A DNA stretch of 64,000 nt, from assembly GCA_950106755.1 (NCBI GenBank), contig OX467088.1, forward strand, positions 3,642,001 to 3,706,000, read 5' to 3'. Made by a program: the position numbers and the translations under genes. The notes under the pieces were generated by a model. That model made no database searches and was not told the origin of the DNA. It worked only from the letters and a program-made list of their open reading frames with translations. The stretch's first letter is position 1. Every line of letters starts with the position of its first letter. Origin of the DNA: Climacium dendroides (lineage: Eukaryota > Streptophyta > Bryopsida > Hypnales > Climaciaceae). Positions 14,001 to 26,746 of the stretch are shown in pieces.

Positions 14001-14504
14001 CGAGGACGTAACGTGCGATCTCTGACCTTATGATACAAAATTAAGACGTAGCAATCCAGATGTCAAGGACGCTGGAGAATCAAAACATTTAGGATTGGAA
14101 AACCTCAGTGAGACTTCAATCTCAGGATCCTCGAGCACAATGCACACAATGACTATAGTCATTTGTGCTGTCCTCAGTCGAAACGAGAATATATGGTGGA
14201 AAATCTGTTATCCAGAAATTAATTAGGGTCAAAAGAGGTTCGGAGATCAAATGTGATTTGTATATATGGATACATACATTGATGGACCTACCTCATAGGA
14301 TCGCGGCACGTTGTGAAAAGTGGCAAACGGAGCAGTTTGGGAGTTGCAGGGCATGAAAGCATCTGGGTCATGGCTACGACCGGTTAGAATTTCTGGTTCG
14401 TCCTTGAACCACGGTGCAACAACTGCTTCGGGTCGCGACTCGTAGACGGCTGGATCGTGTATCGTCGCGTAAGGCGACGACATGCCACCTTTGGCCCCCG
14501 CCAT
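11014..14504 (-). CDS. Unrecognised modular protein with exon-encoded APW / PFATF repeats
   Basis: The family is not recognised. Exons, all phase 0: 14504-14292, 13551-13408, 12957-12808, 12651-12520, 12308-12168, 11088-11014, giving 284 residues. The four middle exons (44-50 residues) each encode one module: a start like YxGPxPxAPW(N/D)KD, a variable Pro/Gly/Gln-rich middle, then a (T)APFATxxN-like box. Examples are YIGPLPEAPWNKD, EDAPWDKKIP, YDGPMPDAPWDKD and EIDAAPWNKV; closing boxes are TTPFGTSDN, TAPFATTEN, VPYGTSENM and TAPYATFDN. Exon 1 has SPYATIHDP plus a full module (VVAPWFKDEP...TAPFATFHN), and the last exon ends with NAPYATEPR. There is no signal peptide, membrane segment or catalytic motif. 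Two introns appear to start with GC (AG|GCAAGT). Such short aromatic modules recall microtubule-lining ciliary proteins, which would suit a plant with motile sperm, but that is only a guess. Exon structure is well supported; function is unknown. Confidence 0.75.
11818..12093. mobile_element. MITE in the last intron of the APW-repeat gene
   Basis: A 276-bp element has terminal inverted repeats of about 27 bp with one mismatch: left TACACTAAAATTGGTAAATA, right CAATTTACCAATTTTAGTGT. The outer TA at each end could be the target duplication. The interior repeats the 'agtgtt' theme and has no coding capacity. It sits inside the intron between 12168 and 11088 and does not disturb either splice site. 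Confidence 0.65.
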
Positions 14505-15590
14505 GGCACTGGAGTATTCAATTTTGGATCTTCAATTCCTTACACATCAATTGATTGCCATATGATTTATAACTCCCTGAACTTGACGGCGAAATTAAGC
14601 TCTACTGAATCAACTGATCCACATGCAAACACCTCATGAGAATTTTTTCTTGAAAATATCCCTAGAATCCGATTACGACAGATCGCAACTTGCTTATTGA
14701 ATATTGCAAACCGGACTGAAAATAAATTCGGCAGTGTAAGAGAATTAACGAAGGCGCTTAAATCAAATCGACTGCATGCCTTTGTTACTCCCTGAATTGA
14801 AGATGCCAGTTCCTCAGATGGAGGTGGCTGCGAGAGAAGAAGGGAGGCGCGCACCTGCTTTGGATGGCATGTTGATGTCGTTTCTAGTGACCCCAGAACA
14901 CAATTCGAGAGCATGCACAGTTCAAACCGGTGTTACCAAAACCAGCAGGTCACCTGCGTAACACTCAGAAGCGTAATTAGAATAGTAGTTAAATCGCTTA
15001 CAACAAATTATGACGACTCTTGGTTAGGGTTTAGGGTGTGGTTCTCTTTTAACCTCTTTCCGTGCAGCGTTGTCATGGAGATAGTGCAAACCCTGTTGAA
15101 ACATGCTGCCGCCGAAAAATAAAATCTAAAAACAACAACATCGAGATGTTGTATCAATTTCCCAGACGTCATTTTCTTCCATTCTCAGAGGAGCCCTGAG
15201 GTAGGCTTGCTGAACTATGAAACATGTGACCTACAAAGTTCTAATTACATGTCGGCGATAGAAATGCCAGGAGCATTAGAGAAATTATGAGCTCTCTGGA
15301 GGACCCCATGATTACATTTAACTTTGCTTCATGATTGGTTTTTCCCCTAATAGTCGATCACCTGAAGTCGCGATGTCTGATGACTGTCAGTCGTTCGAAA
15401 CCCAAGTAAATAATCAGGGTTCAGGTATTGTAATGCAATGCACCTTAACCCTAATTATTGCATACCTTGTTTTCTAAGCAAGTTATGAAAAGAAAAGCAA
15501 ATGTGGGACTATAGGACATCTACCACCAAGTTTTTTTAGTAGCATCACGATAGACTTATTTAATTGACAATCAGTGAGAAGGAAGGGTGA
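14505..15590. other. Upstream region of the APW-repeat gene, no other gene seen
   Basis: This is the presumed promoter and leader of the minus-strand gene starting at 14504, followed by spacer. Short open frames on both strands (for example 14567-14914 minus) show no domain. Confidence 0.4.
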
Positions 15591-16300
15591 AGAGGTTATT
15601 TTTATAGAGATATCAAGTTCATAGTGAATCTTCAAAGGGATATTTAGAAGAGAGATCACTCATTGTCAAATGCAGGAATTGTGTTAAAAGCTAGAATTTC
15701 AGACCCCATTTAGGCATAGTAGAATGATTTTTTTCAAAAAACTTTTAACTAAACAAAGTTGGAGAATTAATCTAATTTTCATCTCCAAAATCTATTTGAG
15801 GTTTAAAGCCTCCCATAAAAAGTTATGAACAAAATTCTAAAAGGGGTTGAAAGGGAGATTTTCTTTGCCTTTTCCTAATACCTTCTCCAAATTTTGTCCA
15901 TAACTTTATATTGAAGTCTCTAAATCTCAAATGGATTTTTGGAGATGAAAACTAGCTTAGTCCTCCAACTTTGTTTAGTTCAAAGTTCTTAAAAAAATAA
16001 TTTTACTAAGCCTAAATGAGGTCTGAAATTCTGGTTTTTAACACAATTCCTACTTGAAACTTAACTACAAGTAGTTGAGAAACTACAAATTCTAAATTAC
16101 ATATCCCACATGAGGTTGTTCTACCTCCTACCACCCCATGTGTACATAAGAAGCTTTTCTTCTCATCTTCAAACACACAAATCTAAGTGGCTTTTGAAGC
16201 AAGTTGGGAAACATAAGAGTGCTTCAATTTTTTTGGCAACTAGCTTGAAAATCCACTTTGTTTTGCATAATTTCATTGAAATTGCCAATTAATCATCCTA
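15591..16300. repeat. Dispersed palindromic element, copy 1
   Basis: The core 15673-16052 is a long imperfect palindrome: 'aggaattgtgttaaaa' at the left returns as 'ttaacacaattcct' at the right. Inside it, matching arms carry 'catctccaaaatctatttg' and 'caaatggatttttggagatg'. The same palindrome and the same flanks ('ctacctcctaccaccc', 'tcttctcatcttc') recur at 36405-37000, so this is a repeat family longer than 600 bp. No coding capacity is seen. Confidence 0.7.
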
Positions 16301-16350
16301 TATTCTCACTGGGCTGATTATTAAACAAACTTCTCCCACACCCTCATTAC

Positions 16351-16424
16351 TGGAGTCTTGATGTCTTTCGCAATATTCACTTTAACATGGAGTCTTGACG
16401 TCTTTCACAATATTCACTTTAACA
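16351..16424. repeat. 37-bp tandem doublet
   Basis: Two adjacent copies of 'tggagtcttgatgtctttcg...caatattcactttaaca' occur at 16351 and 16388, differing at two positions. They lie beyond the likely 3' end of the neighbouring MyTH4-FERM gene. Confidence 0.8.
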
Positions 16425-16495
16425 GTAAGATATTTGCATAAGATAATATCAAAAATGCTGTACTTTTTGCAGCATTGTAGGGCTCCAGTAGGGCT

Positions 16496-19400
16496 TCAAT
16501 GATAGACTGGTTTGTCACACCCAGCGGCCCTTTGGACTGCGAACTGGCCCAAGTATCTGGAAATTAATTCAGACTCGTTGAATATTCCATCGTGCCATAA
16601 TGAGAGTATACGTCCAGAGTCCGTGCTGCAGGAAAGGGCAATTTGCAAGTGAACAAGCTCTAACGTTTGGAAACCCCTCGGATGCGAGTTCAGTGAGTAC
16701 CGCAGTATCAAGGGTCACTTGAAATATAAGGCCAAAACGTCGAAGCTTAATGTATCCGGTGGTGGGTAAAACCACTTTGAAATCGGCGTCTGATGAAACA
16801 ATGAAACCCCTTCAACAACCGACAGGAAATACGACACAGCTCGGTCCAAGCAAGGTAAAAAGAGCGTGCATTTAGGAGAAGAAGAAGCTTACAAAGACCC
16901 CAAATGGAGAAAGTATGCACTAATTGCGAGCCCAACACATCTGGAGAAGAAAAGACTCATTGAAGAATGCACTGAGTGTAGGTCAAATTGCTATTAGAGA
17001 TTGTTTACAATCCGAATCGAACTAAGAAGTAACATCAACATATTTCAATAATAGGCATCTCGTTCGTAGGCATCCTCTGCAATTGATATATTCTGTGAAG
17101 GTACTTTAACTTCGAAATCACATTTAAACTACTACTGATGGAACCTTTTCCGTCACGCAAGCATTCGACTGATGAACAATTCTATGGTTGCTCCAATCTC
17201 TGCACCCTGACCACGATGCCAAAAGAAGGTTTCTCAATGCTTATCCATGTCATACAAACCTGGGAGGGATTTTCGTCAAGCACTCTACGACGTGAGTACC
17301 TCAGAAGTGCTCTGTACTTCAGAAGATTTGGGTGTGAAGGACATAATATTTGAATATCAGGCCCGAACGACCAGACTAGAGGTGGACCCTGAAGCTTCTG
17401 GTGACCTTGAAGTTGGTTTCATGACTGTATTCCTTCCTAGGTCATGGTTACTGTGTTATTACCCAATCATAGTGAGGACTTTTCAGATTCTCGTACAAAC
17501 TTTTAGATTTCTTTCAAACTTGCAAAGTGGATTTGTTAGGGACACAGAATACCTGGCGTGTGATGAGACGGTGTTCTTGATTATTAGTCCTGTTTGCACA
17601 ACAATATATTTGAAAATTAGAACTGTAGAACCACAACCTGGAACTATTCTTAGTGAATCTCATTGCAAAGAGACTGAAAGCTGTCAATGCAGACATCAGT
17701 TAACTTTGACGGACAAACCATATATGCAGATAGATCGCATGGAGCACCCACACTGAAGACATCCAAGGAGTAAACAAAGAGCCTTATTGTTTGACCTCAA
17801 AATGTTTAGCAGCAAACTGCTTGAGGATACACACATGTTACCAGTGACAATAGAAGCCGCAGCAACTGAGTGTCCCCAACTACAGATCTGCGTGAACGGA
17901 ATCCGCATAATTGCCTCCTGTTCCAAATCAAGTTGCTCTATTAATTGTTAGGACGGTGTATCGGGATAATCCTCGAATCTCAGGCTTTGGATTACAGAAT
18001 CAATGCAAAGATAACTCTCTTTGCTGTCAGCACAACTCAAAGGAAAATTTCCTAACAATGGCGTTCCAGAATCTCAGGAGCCTGCGTGTAGAAAACAGTA
18101 CAGTTGGAATGATTTGTCTCTCGATCGCCAAGATGTCGATCGAGAGCTTATAGTTGAAACCTATTTAACAAAGAGATTCTAATGACAGATACTAAGGAAA
18201 TACTTTTAATTAACCTTCTCTTAAATGAACACTCTTCTTTCTGACCAGTGTTTAATATCATGTAACCTTCGTTACAGGATCGGAGAAGTAGACACCCGTC
18301 GCATTGATAGCTACAAACATTTCGACCGGCAACTTTGAGTCTCCCTTTTGCTGTAACACGAACAAATGTTGTATTATATGTGAGCCCCGTATGAGAGGGT
18401 ATTAAGAGCTTCACTTCTAGTCAAACCAAGACATCGTGGAGACATTGTTTTTAAAAAACTGACAAGAAGGATTAGGCGTTTCTCCACCAGAGATATAACA
18501 TTTTTATTTCACGGAGAGCTAGTACCAGCTGAAACTTTACTAGTCTAATACATGCTCGAGAAAGGACTCACCTTCACAAACATCCAGGTCGACTGATAGA
18601 GGGGGCATCTGCTCTTGAGATAATCAACATAATCGGACATGCGCACAATCTTGTTGGGTTCTTCCGGCAAGGATTGGAAGGCTTTTACAAGGTCAGCCCT
18701 CCAGTCCTCTCGATTTCCAGTAACAAATGTCTTTGGCTCATATTTGTGCATGTCCACGCCCCTGCATGAACCCAAGTTCAGCATTGGCGTCATATTAAAT
18801 TAATTAATTCATGTTCAAACAATAGAATTTGCACAGGATTAAAATTGAAGTGAAGAAAAGAAAAAGCATTTTTAGGCCTCTGGGAAGTTGTCAACGTGTG
18901 TACTAACAACCGATTCTAGCGGCTATCTCATTCTTGAAATTTGATCCCACTTTTGTCATTACCATTACCAGTATATAATATCATAATTTAAGCATGTCTC
19001 GACAAGAAGATACCTTAAAGATTTTTCGGTATATTTTTTGTATTCCTCAAGATCAACTCGCAGTTGTAAAGCTCCTAACATCAGTGCATCTCTCGACTTT
19101 AGCAAGTACGCTCCAGTCATCACTTCATGCACTGCCTGCGTCCCACTCAAAACGAAGTATCATCATCTCGCATGAAACAATCGGCTACAGAACTGTGAAC
19201 CAACACTACCTCAGGAGCATTCGTAAACGTAATATATCTATGGATGAGGAAGTTAACCTACCTACAGAGTTTCACAAGTCTGCCTTGAAAGATCAGTTAC
19301 TACATAATTTCAAGGACAATGCATTTTAAGTTCTCTGATGCAATCATGGAATAATTGAGACGGTCTAAATAGCATACTTGGTTGTAATCGAATTCTATTG

Positions 19401-22400
19401 ACCTGTCTTTGATCAACTGATCATTTGCAACTGGCACATCAATAAACAACTTCCTCTTCAACATAAGGCGCCCTTTTTTATTGCCTACCAGCGTTGGAAT
19501 ACTAGAAATGTCGTTTGCCTCATCGACCTTCGAAAGCCACAACAAAGTTCACACAATTCGTAGATTTAAGATATCTCCCAAAACATGAATTTTATCTAAA
19601 AACGGAGTTCGATTCAACAATACCAGAATAGAATCGCAGCCATTCTACGGAATGTAGTTGGGTACTGCGACGATTGCTGCATTGCAATTTCAGCCTACTA
19701 CTTTACCAACAGCTAAACTTGCCAGCATACACTGATAGAAATTCCTTGAATACGGGACACAGGAAGTAGGATGAAGGAATTGGAGGTTACTTCATTGGCA
19801 GGTGCCTTGCTTGCAAAGAATGATTTGATCTTCTTCATCAGGCGCCAATCTTCGAGGGTCTGAAGTTTCAAATTCAAGTTCCAACCATTGTGTATGTCAA
19901 TGAGGTACCCGAGCATAGGACACAGCTTCTCAACTGCCTCAACCATCCACATCAATTCAGGTCAGTTGACAAACCAAGCCATTTAGAAAGAATCAAAAAA
20001 TTGTATGAATATTTCACAAAACCCTGTAAAGGATTGCTAGAAAAATTCAAGACAAGAAGCAGATGTACGATAGAGTTCCAGATACAATACACAATTTGAG
20101 TGAAAGATTTTGAGACTGCTATTAATTTAATCCATTCTAGTCGTAAGCAGAAACATGTTGTGTTTCATAAGTGAGGATACTAAGCAGCTACCAATCAGGA
20201 AGTCCTAGAATTTGAGCTTTGACGTTCCAGCACCTACCTCCATCTGTGCCACTTTGGAAGATTCCATATTGAGAAGGATCAGGAAGTCCAAGCTCCTCTG
20301 CCATTTCATAAGATATCTCCGATGTAGTTGTCATGGTATGCACCGAGCGTACCTTCAATCACAACCACTAACGTCTTTCTAAGAAAGCCCTTTCAACTTC
20401 TCATTTTCTCAGTAATTGCCTTAGAGTCTGCACGATCACATAAATCTGATGTTCTCGAGATCATTAATCTGCCGTTGTTCTATAGCTGGGGAGGCTAGAG
20501 ATCACCTGACGTCCATCAATATTCTACGATGGTCTCAAGCTTAGACTTTAAGGACTGTATTGTTCTGGATGTGCAAGCAACTCACCCATGCCCTTGACCA
20601 TAGTAGTGAGGGCAACGGACAACTTTGCTAGAATTTCACCCAAAAGGTTCGTTGATCCTTCGTCAATCGTGTAACGCAATTAGATTTTTGAGTCAGGAAT
20701 GCCTAAAACATTTACACTCATACATCCGGGTATACATCGATCAAACACGGTGCAGGAGATAACAAATCAGAGTATGAATACTATTTTTTTTTTAAATCCT
20801 TACCGACCTACCTGATTAGATCCGTCGGGTAGATACAAATCCACAGGCATTGTTGTCTCGCTCTGTTTCCAGACACGCACCGTAAACGAATGTTCATTAT
20901 TAATAGTATTATTCAGCGACATAAGATAGTTAAGGTTTAAAACTTGATGTACATAAAATGGTAGACGCCTTGAAAATCAAATGACAAGAACTTATCTAGG
21001 AGAAACACGTGAGACATAAGTGTGGAGGGTGACCCGAATGGCTTCTATTTCATCATGTGAAGGGAGGAAGTAGCGCGGCCCAGCCTTTGCTACTCGCTGC
21101 AAGCGTTCGAGACATCTTTGGGCCTGCTCATCCCCTTTGAACCCCTTCACCGCTCCTCCTGCTACCTGCTTTGTCCCTTCAATACTTCAGCTACATTACA
21201 TATAGTAGAATTGACCAGTATGAATGTTATGCACTGAAACACACTCATCCCCAGAAGTTCTACCTGCTGAAAATGGCCCTCCAAGGCCGGTAGAAAATCT
21301 TTTGATGGCGGAAAACTACTACAACAGAGCAAAAGAAGGTCCCATCCCTTCTTCTCTTTCTCCCTGGTTGACATTGGTGGAAACAACACAGACCAAACCA
21401 GCTGAGGTCCCAAAAAATGATGCTCATAGATTTTGTTTTCTAAAACTCATAGCACAGTTTACATATGCGTGAATAAGGGCAGGAGTGTTACTCATTCATG
21501 TTGTAGTTCGTCTGTTTGCACAGCTGGCAGTATATTTCATCACGAAGGTCTGGCCGACTAATTCCTGTAGACAATATCTGATACGCATGCTTGAACTTTG
21601 TGGGCACACCAGGTATGAGTTCCATGTATGCCAAGATGTCTGCTCCAATCGTCACCATCACCAAGAAAAAAGTAAACACGCCGACCTGTGTTTTAAGACA
21701 AAAGTGATAAAAAAAAAATATTGGGTAGACATGAAGAGGATGGGACCGCATAACTTGATCAGCAACCTTAATGACGTAGAAGGACGTGGAGAACAGCACA
21801 CACTAGTGCACTCCCCTTGTCAAGACAAGTTGAAAAGATCGTGATGGCCATCCAAGTCGCTTGGCTATGACATCTTCAACTTTTGGTCAGGTTAACTAGG
21901 CAACGCGTAAGGTGACTAGGTAATCAAAGGAGAAAGACAAACATCAAGGCGGGATTTACGTGCAAAGATCGTGACGGCCATCCAAGTCGTCTTCACACCA
22001 TACAAATTTTTCAGCAACGGACTCGTAATCTCCCTCTGCACGATTATATACAACAGTCTGCTCAAGGAGAATTCAAGAATTTCTTTTGCAGATAATGCTG
22101 AAACAAGATGAGTCAGTTTTTTTTAGCATTCTAATAGATTCTACTATTCTCACATGAATGAGGAAATGGTCGGCTATCATAAATGGGACTTCCCACTCGT
22201 GTAGCTCAATATCTAGCATCCAGATCTATATAAAACATGCGCGGAATTATACAATTAAACCTCTAAACAATGTTTGCATGCGCAAGCGGTGGCTAGTAAC
22301 TTTGCATACCACGTCAATGTGTGAGAACTTACTGGCGTGAATCGCAGACACTTGTTCACATACGACTTAGACAAGTCTTTCTCTGCCATACCGAATTCAA

Positions 22401-23266
22401 AATAAACTCTGGCAAATCCTTCATAAGAAAGTGTCTTCACGCGAATGCCGACAGACGATAGAAAGAATCTCCTGCACACAAAGCATGGCCGAGTAAGAAA
22501 CACAGAGTCTCCTTCCTCACAGTAAGTGATCCCAGTCATTTCTACTCTTATGGAAGTAAAAGTTGAAAGGAATAGTGATTCAAATTGTCCTCCTTACCTC
22601 ATGTGCAACTACATAACCCCTTGAAACTGTACTCATAGCGACACAGTATACCTGCGAACTATGATGAAACTCTTCAGATTTGTGATTAGCAATCATCTTT
22701 GAATATTCAAGAAAAATGACAATGATGGACCAGGTCAATCAGCAAGAAGTAAACCCCGTTGGAGATGCTGAGCGAGCTCGACTCGGATCTTGAATCTCCG
22801 ACCTCTCGCGAGAAGCTCTCCGGGTCTCCAATTGGGACGATCTTGGCATACCTCCCATCTGGGATGGCCTTGGCGCACCCTGAGATCCTAGCTGTGGAGG
22901 TGGCATAATCTGCTGAGGTGCTTGTTGTGCTGCCCCTTCCTGCACAGGCTGCTGATAATTTTGCTGCTGCGAAGGATTTTGTTGTGGATTCTGTTGCTGA
23001 TACTGGCGTTGTGGAACCGATACATTGGTCTGCTGGCCCTGCGCAACTTGCTGTTGAGGCTGCTTTTGATTCTGCGATCTTTGAGACATCTGTCGTTGCA
23101 ACTGGTTCTGTGGTGGTGGTTGGAACTGCTCATTTTGATAATTCTGCGGCTGAAAGCTTTGTCGCTGTGGTCGCGGTTGCTGAAACGGCTCATTTTGGTA
23201 ATTTTGAGGCTGAAAGTTCTGGCGTTGTGAACTTCCCCTCTGTAGATCATTATTGAGTCTACTCAT
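16496..23266 (-). CDS. MyTH4-FERM domain protein with Gln-rich N-terminus, no motor domain seen
   Basis: Exon 1 (23266-22755) encodes about 170 Gln/Asn/Pro-rich residues with repeats of FQPQNYQNE. Exon 2 (22471-22333) encodes LSYEGFARVYFEFGMAEKD. MyTH4 exons follow: one ending at 21960 (EITSPLLKN...MAVTIFA), 21639-21492 (SRPDLRDEIYCQLCKQTN), 21363-21264 (GWDLLLLCCSSFPPSKDFLP), then a piece to about 21012 (RVAKAGPRYFLPSHDEIEAI). FERM pieces lie near 20869-20812 (TMPVDLYLPDGSNQ), 20650-20591, 20335-20237, 19885-19787, 19525-19384 (GRLMLKRKLFIDVP...EFDYNQ), 19130-19013 (GAYLLKSRDALMLGALQLRV), 18760-18571 (LVKAFQSLPEEPNKI) and 18356-18276 (KLPVEMFVAINATGVYFSDP). The 3' end near 16496 (NESELISRYLGQF) is uncertain, and the splice phase from exon 2 to the first MyTH4 exon is unresolved, so a small exon may be missing. 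MyTH4-FERM modules bind microtubules, actin or cargo; in plants they are best known in the kinesin KCBP. No P-loop kinesin or myosin head is seen. Confidence 0.75.
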
Positions 23267-25140
23267 GGTTCAGATCATTTCAACATCCAACGTCTGGTCG
23301 CTCTGGTGGTCTTTCCTGTTGTTGCTTCCGCCACGAATCTCTGAAATTATTATAGTCACACACCACCCCTTCCACTTAGTGAAGACAGAATCATGCAATC
23401 TATTGCAGTCTACCAAACTATAACACAAAGTACAGTCAACAAACTTTCCATTAAATTTGCATTAATAGACCCTCAATTTTACATTGAAAGACTCTTGGCA
23501 CACTCATTGGTCACAAACATAATTGTTAGGGTTAGCTGGAACCCTAACAAAGTGCTGAATAATTACGTTCATGGACAGATAGTTTATGCAAGACTTCCGT
23601 CAAGAAGCCAGAGGCCTATTCACAGCAATGAAGAGAAGAGAAGCTAGCCCGTTGTCGTCAACTCGTCATATATAGGAGAAACTCCACCCAAGCATCCACG
23701 GATCCACCTTACACTACGAGGAGATTCCATGAAACAATGGATTACAGAACACAATGTGAGTTTAGCACATGGAGGGAAAGTAATGTACCTATTGCCCAAT
23801 TCAAATTTTTGGCTCCCGCCATAAAAATGGATAGGATGCGAAGACAGCGGGACATGCACCAAAACATTCCTCATCAAGAGCTCACAAGCTAAGAGTCCAT
23901 CCGTGGCTTCCCCTTGCGAAACCTCCAGTATTAAAAGCAAACGTCGATCAAGTAGTCAATGCATTGAACGTTAGCACATTCAACAAAGAAATTTCTCTCG
24001 CTCTCCTGCATTGTAAAGATAGCAATGCTCAAAATGTGTGATGGAAGACTCTGATGGAACAAGCATCCCTTTACCACGAAATATTTTGCTGCTTCCACAC
24101 CAATTCATCCTAATTGTATCCAACCAATTCTGAACCACAACCAGAAAAAAGAAAGCAAAATGAAGAAACAAAATTTTTGGCAACTAACTTACTGCAGACT
24201 TCACTTGATCGTGACAGGAGAGCGTTGGAACAGAAATCGGTTGGAACAGAAAAATTGGATAGTCTCTCGCACTTTTCCAACCCTTTTCTGTTCGTTCCAG
24301 ACCCTCCTCGTTACTTAACCCTTCAAGGACGGCAGGGTGACCTTAGAAATCATCAGTTTTCATGACCGTGTGAATCATTGGCTTAAAAAATTGCAAAAGC
24401 ATTCATTGGAAGTTAAAGTCTTGTAGAAGATGTTCCCTTTTCCCTCAAAATTTTGAGGATGAATAGTTGCACTTCTGTCCTACATGAAGAGATTCTTTGT
24501 CATCCATCAGATGTTCTCACTTGGCATTAGGGGTTTTGTTTGCAATGTGAATCCAATCCAAAAGTAGGTGTAAATTTGTTCCTAATTAACAACACTTCTT
24601 AACACCAAGTGCAAATACACCTTTGACCACTTCACATTATAGGTATAAAAAGTTTTTTGGTTTTTTGATTTTTTTTGACACAAATGAAATGAAATTTCAT
24701 TGTGAAGAAGCAATACAAGCCTGGCGGAAAAACAAGCAAAGAAACAAACAACAAAAGTCCTACTCGATTAGGATGATTGACCAACTATAGACCAAATACA
24801 AAGAGCCACTATATTTCATTTTTGTTTCTTTCCAAATTGTAATCCTTCCAAATTTGATGCATCATGTGATGGTTGGACACCTCAATGGAAACATTGTTCA
24901 ACCCTTAAAGGACACAATCCTTGTGACCAAGTAGTCACCAAAATGCATAGATTATTGGATGAAGAGATGCATCATTTGTTTCTACAATCATCCTTTGGTC
25001 ACTTTTTGGCCTCAACGTCATTTCAGGATTAACGCACAATGCCTCATTGTTTTACTATATTATTATGATTTAGTGCTAAAATTCATTTATCTATAATTCA
25101 AAGAATTTTTTTAAATTTGACTTTTAAAAATCTTATTTTA

Positions 25141-25225
25141 TACTCCCTTGATTCAAAATAAATTTGTGGTATTTCCTAAATTTTCTACTAGAAACCATAA
25201 ATTTATTTTGAGACAAAAGGGAATA
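25141..25225. mobile_element. Stowaway-like MITE, very short
   Basis: About 85 bp begin TACTCCCTTGATTCAAAATA and end with the inverted form (attttgagacaaaagggaata). The CTCCCT(x)nCAAAATAA terminal repeat and TA flanks are typical of Stowaway elements of the Tc1/mariner superfamily. The arms pair over about 30 bases. Confidence 0.7.
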
Positions 25226-25749
25226 TAACTTAAACCAAATAAAAATTCAAACAAAGGTTTTGACACTTTCATTGATTTATACTTGTATTTTTTAAATAAT
25301 GAAATCTAAATTGATCAAATAAAATAATAATAATCATTTAATACAAAAATACTTTATTTATTTATTATTAAATTTACATTCAACTTCTAACAAAAAGCTA
25401 TTTTGAAACAATATTATAAAAGGTTATTAACTCCCTAGCTAATTTTTTGCAATGCAATTCTTTTTAGTTTAAAAAATATGATATAGCTTATGCATGCACT
25501 AAAGTTTCTATAAGTCAATTTATAGTTTCATAGTTTTATAAGAACTCATAACAAAATTTGTTTCAAATGATTGTTTAAATAATAATTATTCTACATGTAC
25601 TCTTGAATATATTAAATTAATAATATCTGCAATCCTAGTTCTAAAGCTACTACTGCAGAGAACTAGTAGTACTATGAATACTCTTATTGTTATTTTTGGA
25701 ATGCTTTAACCCTTAAAGGATCAAATGGTGTTTTTTGGCAACATCATCT

Positions 25750-26096
25750 CAAACTTAAGGACAAATGGATTATTAACAAATATTGTGCTGATTCAGTGCC
25801 TTCATCACTACGTACTATAATCGCATCAATTATGTACATTTTTATACACTAAAAAAATGCAAAAACAATGAATATCAACAACATACAGTTTATGTACTTT
25901 AACTATATGATTGTTGTGTAGTTTTAACACAACAATCGTATAGTTAAAGTACATAAACTATATGCTATTGATACTCATTGTTTTCGCACTGATTTAGTGC
26001 GTAAAAATGTACATAATCAATGCGATTGTAGTACGTTGTGATGAAAGTACTGAATCAGTACAATATTTGTTAATAATCCGTCTGTCCTTAAGTTTG
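25750..26096. mobile_element. 347-bp foldback (snap-back) element
   Basis: The entire 347 bp is one inverted repeat centred near 25923. The left end CAAACTTAAGGACAAATGGA returns at the right end as tctgtccttaagtttg, and the arms remain complementary to a tiny loop (ttgttgtg...cacaacaa). The arms differ by scattered substitutions, so the element is old. It has no coding capacity. Confidence 0.75.
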
Positions 26097-26746
26097 CTAT
26101 GATAGCAATTTTGGGCAGTTCACTACGAATGGAATTTTCAATTTTTTTCATTGAAATTTTCACACAACATGTGCCTGAGAAGTAGCTTTAAGGCCCCATT
26201 TAAAGCCCAAATTTTTCATAACTTTTGACTACATGGTTAAAAAGTTATTATATAATATGTAGTTTTCTTTGTTCGGCAAGCACTAAGGCAGAAAAAAACT
26301 TCTTTAAAAATCACTTTTTAAAAAAGTAAAAATTTGAAATTGGTTTTTTAATTTATTTATACATGGATATCTTTGAATCATTCCATTTTGATTAATGAGA
26401 TGAAAGTTATGAGGAGTTTTAGTTGTGGGTAGTTTGAAGGTAGTTATGGAATTTCTATTCTAAAATAAACCTTGAAGTCCTTTATTTAACTCAATTTTCA
26501 ATATTTATGAAATAAAATAATTGGATGTAGATTGTTTATTAAAACATTACAACCATTGGGATTGGCATTTTTTCAATTTCATAAGTAATTGTTAACAATT
26601 TTGTATTTTGAATCATTTTTTAGTTTTAGTTATAAGAAATTTAAAATTTGTAGAATTCAATACATTCTTACATCAGTGAAAGGTCTTTGATTTCCAACCA
26701 ATCATTTTTTACTTTTTGAGAAAGAGCCAAGATGGTGATTATCTAA

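Noticed and set aside
21967..22060. Alternative frame of the first MyTH4 exon reading AEGDYESVAEKFVWCEDD
   Set aside because: It looks protein-like, but only the other frame (EITSPLLKN...MAVTIFA) joins to the next MyTH4 exon in phase and fits the domain.
22739..23266. Open frames on the plus strand and in other minus frames (Leu-rich, Val/Ala-rich)
   Set aside because: They are shadows of the low-complexity Gln-rich first exon of the MyTH4-FERM gene.
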